A program made the position numbers and the translations under genes. A DNA stretch of 9,537 nt from Actinomycetota bacterium. GTDB lineage: Bacteria > Actinomycetota > UBA4738. Location: contig JACDEY010000022.1 of assembly GCA_013816105.1 (NCBI GenBank), positions 1-9,537 of the forward strand, written 5' to 3'. Positions within the stretch are counted from its first letter, which is position 1, and every line of letters begins with the position of its first letter. Under the pieces are notes generated by a model. That model did not search any database. It saw only the letters and a program-made list of their open reading frames with translations, and was not told the origin of the DNA. Shown piece by piece: positions 6,635-9,537 of this stretch.

Positions 6635-7233
6635 GAAGCGCCTCCCTCGGAGGCACGGGCGACCGTGCGCGCGTGCTCCGCCTCGAGTCTCCGAAGCTTG
6701 ATAAGGGCGGCGCGGAGGCGCGTCTTCACGGTTCCCAGCGGGATGCCGTCCGCCTCGGCAATCTCACGCGCCGTCCAGCCCGAGAAGTATGCCTTGGACA
6801 GGAGCTGTCGCTCGGTCGCCGATAGCAGCGCGAGCGCTCGCTCAGCGGTGTCGCGTTCGATCAGGGCGTCCTCCTCGTCGGCCAGGGCGGGCTCCGGTAT
6901 CTCCTCCAGCATGAGGACGGCCGGCCGGCCGGTCCCCCGGTCGTGACGGAGGCGATCGACCGCCATGTTGTGGGCGATGGTCATTAGCCAGGTGGACAGG
7001 CGCCCACGGGCCGGATCGTAGCGGCCTCCCTTTCGCCAGGCCGTGAGGAAGACGTCCTGTGTCAGCTCCTCGGCCGCCTCCCGGCTGCCCAGGAGACGAA
7101 GGCCCAGGGAGTAGATCGGACGGCCGAATCGCGCGTAGAGGGCCCGCACAGCGTCTTCGTCACCAGCGACCATCTGAGACATCAGCTTCTGCTCCACCTC
7201 GGACGACAGCGGGCCCTCATGACCAGAGGTCAT
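6631..7233 (-). CDS. ECF-family RNA polymerase sigma factor (SigK-like)
   Basis: The 200-residue protein is a two-domain ECF sigma factor that directs RNA polymerase to stress promoters. Region 2 spans about 25-97: DAVRALYARFGRPIYSLGLR, then the region 2.2 core AAEELTQDVFLTAWRKGGRY and region 2.3-2.4 RLSTWLMTIAHNMAVDRLR. A linker rich in acidic residues (108-129) follows. Region 4 spans about 131-183 with the helix-turn-helix YFSGWTAREIAEADGIPLGT and VKTRLRAALIKLR. No region 3 or C-terminal SnoaL extension is present, so it is a minimal ECF. The ATG at 7233 is chosen over one at 7237 because GGGAGGT sits 5 nt upstream of it. The adjoining anti-sigma gene overlaps by 4 nt. The pair resembles SigK/RskA in layout; assignment to a numbered ECF group would need a profile search. 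Confidence 0.94.
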   Translation of the reverse strand: MTSGHEGPLSSEVEQKLMSQMVAGDEDAVRALYARFGRPIYSLGLRLLGSREAAEELTQDVFLTAWRKGGRYDPARGRLSTWLMTIAHNMAVDRLRHDRGTGRPAVLMLEEIPEPALADEEDALIERDTAERALALLSATERQLLSKAYFSGWTAREIAEADGIPLGTVKTRLRAALIKLRRLEAEHARTVARASEGGAS

Positions 7234-7238
7234 GCATG

Positions 7239-7245
7239 ACCTCCC
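7239..7245 (-). promoter_or_regulatory. Shine-Dalgarno of the ECF sigma gene
   Basis: Minus-strand GGGAGGT lies 5 nt before the ATG at 7233. An overlapping ATG at 7237 is out of frame and too close to this site, so 7233 is favoured. Confidence 0.75.
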
Positions 7246-7250
7246 ACAGG

Positions 7251-7280
7251 TATACGAGACCCCGGCGCCCCGGAGTTTGG
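7251..7280 (-). promoter_or_regulatory. Tentative ECF-type promoter of the sigma operon
   Basis: On the minus strand CCAAACT (7280-7274) is followed 18 nt after its AAAC by CGTATA (7256-7251). AAC-type -35 and CGT-type -10 elements are common in ECF promoters and would allow autoregulation. A second TGAAAC (7290-7285), identical to the SigW -35 consensus, is present but stands 28 nt from the CGTA, too far. The spacing of the first pair is slightly long, and a start near 7245 leaves almost no leader, so this is only a candidate. Confidence 0.25.
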
Positions 7281-7326
7281 CGACGTTTCATCAGCTGTCC
7301 GATGTCATCCTCCGTTCACTCATTAT

Positions 7327-7356
7327 CCGCCCCCATCGAGCTCCTGCTTGGGGCGG
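7327..7356. repeat. 7-bp GC-rich inverted repeat in the sigma/nfeD gap
   Basis: CCGCCCC (7327-7333) and GGGGCGG (7350-7356) are perfect reverse complements around a 16-nt spacer that contains the palindrome GAGCTC. There is no T-run, so it is not a usual terminator. It could be a regulator site or chance in GC-rich DNA. It sits centrally in the 162-bp divergent gap (7234-7395), which holds no gene. Confidence 0.3.
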
Positions 7357-7381
7357 CCCATCCTTGCTTCGCTCCGGGTGG

Positions 7382-7387
7382 GATGAT
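7382..7387 (+). promoter_or_regulatory. Candidate -10 element of nfeD
   Basis: GATGAT keeps A2 and T6 of a -10 hexamer and stands 8 nt before the GTG at 7396. The GGAG touching the GTG is too close to act as a normal ribosome site, so near-leaderless initiation is plausible. A TTGCTT at 7364-7369 is only 12 nt upstream, too near to be a standard -35. Confidence 0.4.
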
Positions 7388-7395
7388 CTCTGGAG

Positions 7396-8766
7396 GTGAA
7401 CGGGAAGCTCTGGAGGGTGCTGATCCTGTCGGCCCTGCCGATCCTCGGCATGGCGGCGGGCGGCGCCTCCTCGGCCCAGGAGCGAGGCGGCGCCATCGTG
7501 CTTCTGTCCCTGGACGGCGTCGTCGACCCGTTCGTCGCCTCGTATGTGCACAGCGGGATCGAGGCAGCGGCCGACGAGGGTGCGGTCGCCGTCCTGATCA
7601 CCATCGACACCCCTGGTGGCCTCGATTCCGCAATGCGAGCGATCGTCCAGAGCGTCCTCAACGCCGATGTCCCGGTGATCTGCTTCGTTGCCCCCGAGGG
7701 GGCGCGCGCCGCATCCGCCGGCACGTTCATCCTGCTCTCCTGCCCCGTGGCAGCCATGGCTCCGGGAACCAACGTCGGCGCGGCCCACCCCGTGGGTGTG
7801 TCCGGAGCCATCGAGCTCAAGAAGGCAGAGAACGACGCGGCCGCATACATCCGCTCGATCGCAGAGCGCAGAGGACGCGACGCCGATTGGGCCGAGCGGG
7901 CCGTGCGGGAGTCCGTCAGCGTCACCGCGGAGGAGGCCTTGGACATCGCGATAATCGACCACGTCGCGAACGACGTCCCGTCCCTGCTTCGCGACCTCGA
8001 CGGCACGACGGTGAAACTCGCCGGCGGCGCTCGGGTGGAGATCCGAACGACCGGCATGACCGTCCAGGAACGAGACATGGGCCTCGGCGTCTCGCTGCTG
8101 CATACGGTCCTCGACCCGAACCTCGCGTTCATCTTCTTCTACCTGGGCATCGCCCTCGTCGCGATCGAGTTCTTCGTTCCCGGCGGGGTCCTCGGGGTCC
8201 TGGGCGGCATCATGCTGATCCTGGCGGTCATGGCGCTCGGGATGCTCCCCGTGGAACTCCTCGGCCTGATCCTGCTCGTCGCCTCCGTCGCCTTCTTCCT
8301 GCTGGAGCTCAAGCTCCCCGGCACCGGGATAGCCACCGGCGCGGGCCTCGTCACCCTCGTGCTCGGCGGGTTGTTCCTGTTCGACCCGTCGGTCCCGACG
8401 GCGCGAGTCTCTCCCTGGGTCATCGCTCCCGTGGCCGCCTTCGCCGCGATCTTCTTCCTGGTCGTCGTGCGGGCGGCCATCCGCATGCGGGGGGCCCGAA
8501 CGGTGTCAGGGACATCCACCGTGGTGGGCGCTGAGGGGACGACGGTCACCGCGCTCGATCCGACCGGCGTGGTACTCGTCGCTGCAGAGGAGTGGACCGC
8601 CACATCGGACGCGGGACCCCTCGAGCGGGGCCGACGGGTCCGCGTCACACGGGTGGACGGCCTTCGGGTCCGCGTGGTGCCCGCCGACCGGCCGGTGGAC
8701 GTCGCCGCCCCAGGCACGACCGAAGCTCCGATGGTTTCGAGCGCTCCCGAAGGAGGGAAGGAATGA
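7396..8766 (+). CDS. Long-form NfeD membrane protein with ClpP-class serine protease domain
   Basis: The 456-residue product is a full-length NfeD (NfeD1b type, like Pyrococcus PH1510). Residues 1-27 form a signal peptide ending near ASSAQ. A ClpP-class protease domain follows (about 33-225) with IDTPGGLDSAM at 70-80 and ARAASAGTFI at 103-112, where S107 is the likely nucleophile. The general-base lysine is probably K142 or K143 in IELKKAEN; PH1510 uses a Ser-Lys dyad 41 residues apart. About five membrane helices cover 241-360, and an OB-fold NfeD domain covers about 370-430, ending in a variable tail. Such proteins pair with SPFH/stomatin proteins, and PH1510 cleaves its partner stomatin near its C-terminus. 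Fittingly, the SPFH gene starts inside this stop codon (ATGA). GTG at 7396 is chosen because the signal peptide begins there. It is divergent from the ECF sigma gene. Confidence 0.92.
   Translation: MNGKLWRVLILSALPILGMAAGGASSAQERGGAIVLLSLDGVVDPFVASYVHSGIEAAADEGAVAVLITIDTPGGLDSAMRAIVQSVLNADVPVICFVAPEGARAASAGTFILLSCPVAAMAPGTNVGAAHPVGVSGAIELKKAENDAAAYIRSIAERRGRDADWAERAVRESVSVTAEEALDIAIIDHVANDVPSLLRDLDGTTVKLAGGARVEIRTTGMTVQERDMGLGVSLLHTVLDPNLAFIFFYLGIALVAIEFFVPGGVLGVLGGIMLILAVMALGMLPVELLGLILLVASVAFFLLELKLPGTGIATGAGLVTLVLGGLFLFDPSVPTARVSPWVIAPVAAFAAIFFLVVVRAAIRMRGARTVSGTSTVVGAEGTTVTALDPTGVVLVAAEEWTATSDAGPLERGRRVRVTRVDGLRVRVVPADRPVDVAAPGTTEAPMVSSAPEGGKE
8750..8756 (+). promoter_or_regulatory. Strong Shine-Dalgarno of the SPFH gene
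   Basis: AAGGAGG within the last codons of nfeD lies 6 nt before the ATG at 8763. With the 4-nt ATGA overlap this points to efficient coupled translation of both proteins from one transcript. Confidence 0.75.
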
Positions 8767-9537
8767 GTCAGGGATTGCTGATCGCGCTGGGCGTCGCCCT
8801 CGTGCTGTTCATCTTCTTCCTCGCGCAGGCGATCAAGATCGTGCGCGAGTACAACCGGTTGGTGGTATTCCGGCTGGGGAAGTACCTGGCCACGAAGGGA
8901 CCCGGCATCGTGCTGCTGATCCCGCTCGTGGACCGGGCGGTGTCGGTGGACCTGCGCGAGCTGTACCTCGAGATCCCCCGCCAGGACTCCATCACGAAGG
9001 ACAACGCGCCGATCGCCCTCGACTTCCTGATCTTCTACAAGGTGGTCGATCCGGGGATGACCGTGGTGAAGGTGGGGAATTTCGCTGGCGCGGCGCAGAA
9101 CGTGGCCGCGACGACGCTGCGCGCCGTCATCGGGGACATCTCACTGGACGACGTCCTCGCCAAGCGTGACGAGATCAACCAGATCCTGCGGGCGAAGCTG
9201 GACCAGGTCACGGAGCGGTGGGGCGTCAAGGTCACGAACGTCGAGATCCGCGAGATCATCCCTCCTCCGGGAGTGCTGGAGGCCATGACTCGCCAGATGT
9301 CGGCGGAGCGGACGCGGCGTTCTGTCGTGACCGAGGCGGAGGGCGCGAAGGCTGCCTCCGTCACGGTGGCCGAGGGGAACAAGCAAGCGGCGATCCTCAA
9401 CGCCGAGGGTAACCGTCAGGCGGCCATCCTCAACGCCGAGGGCAACCGTCAGGCGGCCATCCTCAACGCCGAAGGATTCTCGTTGGCCCTGCAGCGGATC
9501 TTCGAGGTCGCGCGGACGCTCGACGCGAACACGATGA
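8763..9537 (+). CDS. SPFH/stomatin-like membrane scaffold protein, 3' end cut by window
   Basis: 258 residues are visible with no stop before the window edge. The order is that of stomatin/slipin proteins: an N-terminal membrane helix at about 4-24, the strand YNRLVVFRLGKYLATKGPGI, VDRAVSVDLRE, then the SPFH/Band 7 core with DFLIFYKVVDPGM, TTLRAVIGDISLDDVLAKRD, WGVKVTNVEIREIIPPPGVL, and the helix MTRQMSAERTRRSVVTEAEG. The protein oligomerises on the membrane and organises membrane patches together with NfeD. The helix runs into a coiled coil of 11-residue repeats at about 193-236 (EGNRQAAILNA type), then ALQRIFEVARTLDANTM, near the usual end of the family; perhaps 30-60 residues are missing. 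The start overlaps the nfeD stop by 4 nt and has a strong Shine-Dalgarno. Family is sure; slipin versus stomatin subtype is not settled. Confidence 0.93.
   Translation, partial: MSQGLLIALGVALVLFIFFLAQAIKIVREYNRLVVFRLGKYLATKGPGIVLLIPLVDRAVSVDLRELYLEIPRQDSITKDNAPIALDFLIFYKVVDPGMTVVKVGNFAGAAQNVAATTLRAVIGDISLDDVLAKRDEINQILRAKLDQVTERWGVKVTNVEIREIIPPPGVLEAMTRQMSAERTRRSVVTEAEGAKAASVTVAEGNKQAAILNAEGNRQAAILNAEGNRQAAILNAEGFSLALQRIFEVARTLDANTM
9372..9470 (+). repeat. Three in-frame 33-bp tandem repeats in the SPFH gene
   Basis: Units at 9372-9404, 9405-9437 and 9438-9470 each encode an 11-residue step: EGNKQAAILNA, EGNRQAAILNA, EGNRQAAILNA (residues 204-236). Units 2 and 3 differ at one base of 33 (GGT versus GGC). 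Unit 1 differs from them at several silent sites and one K/R change. A diverged unit precedes it (9339-9371, EGAKAASVTVA), and a fifth begins at 9471. An 11-residue period suits a right-handed coiled coil, which is usual here in SPFH proteins; the near identity at the DNA level suggests recent duplication. Confidence 0.9.

Noticed and set aside
9372..9470. Possible CRISPR-like repeat array
   Set aside because: The units are directly tandem without spacers, in frame, and encode a coiled-coil step typical of SPFH proteins.

Overview
The window is GC-rich, densely packed bacterial DNA. High GC, an F420-type luciferase-like oxidoreductase, a GlpX-type fructose bisphosphatase, an ECF sigma factor with a zinc-finger anti-sigma factor, and near-leaderless start sites together suggest an actinobacterial genome (Actinomycetota, possibly a poorly cultured lineage). 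Chloroflexota or another GC-rich phylum cannot be excluded. No rRNA, tRNA or CRISPR array is visible.

Layout. Bases 1-147 hold the C-terminal tail of an IS481/IS3-like DDE transposase, which runs directly into a CBS-domain gene that has lost its 5' part (120-509). A PHP-family phosphoesterase gene follows on the minus strand (481-1344), divergent from a plus-strand pair: a divergent gpsA (1415-2422) overlapping glpX (2415-3467). glpX converges on a minus-strand pair, a luciferase-like (LLM) oxidoreductase (3730-4737) followed by an 82-residue HARE-HTH protein (3464-3712); the two convergent stop codons share one CTAG. Divergent from the oxidoreductase is a PF00756-type esterase (4813-5838). 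A minus-strand ECF sigma/anti-sigma pair (7233 to 5897) is divergent from an NfeD-SPFH membrane operon (7396-8766, then 8763 to the window end). The SPFH gene is cut by the window edge.

How the genes fit together. gpsA and glpX both act at the triose-phosphate level: one draws off DHAP to make glycerol-3-phosphate for lipids, the other commits carbon to gluconeogenesis. The sigma/anti-sigma pair beside NfeD-SPFH suggests an envelope-stress module, since Bacillus subtilis SigW controls comparable NfeD/SPFH operons; control by this sigma factor is inference only. The genes fall into two initiation classes. glpX, the esterase, the sigma gene and the SPFH gene have clear Shine-Dalgarno sequences. 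The PHP gene, gpsA, the oxidoreductase and nfeD lack them and instead carry an xAxxxT hexamer exactly 8 nt before an ATG or GTG start.

I see no convincing wholly new system. The points most worth checking are the transposase/CBS junction, the shared 8-nt start-site geometry, the oxidoreductase/HARE-HTH pair, the sigma/NfeD-SPFH neighbourhood, the shortened active-site loop in GpsA, and nearly identical 33-bp repeats in the SPFH gene.
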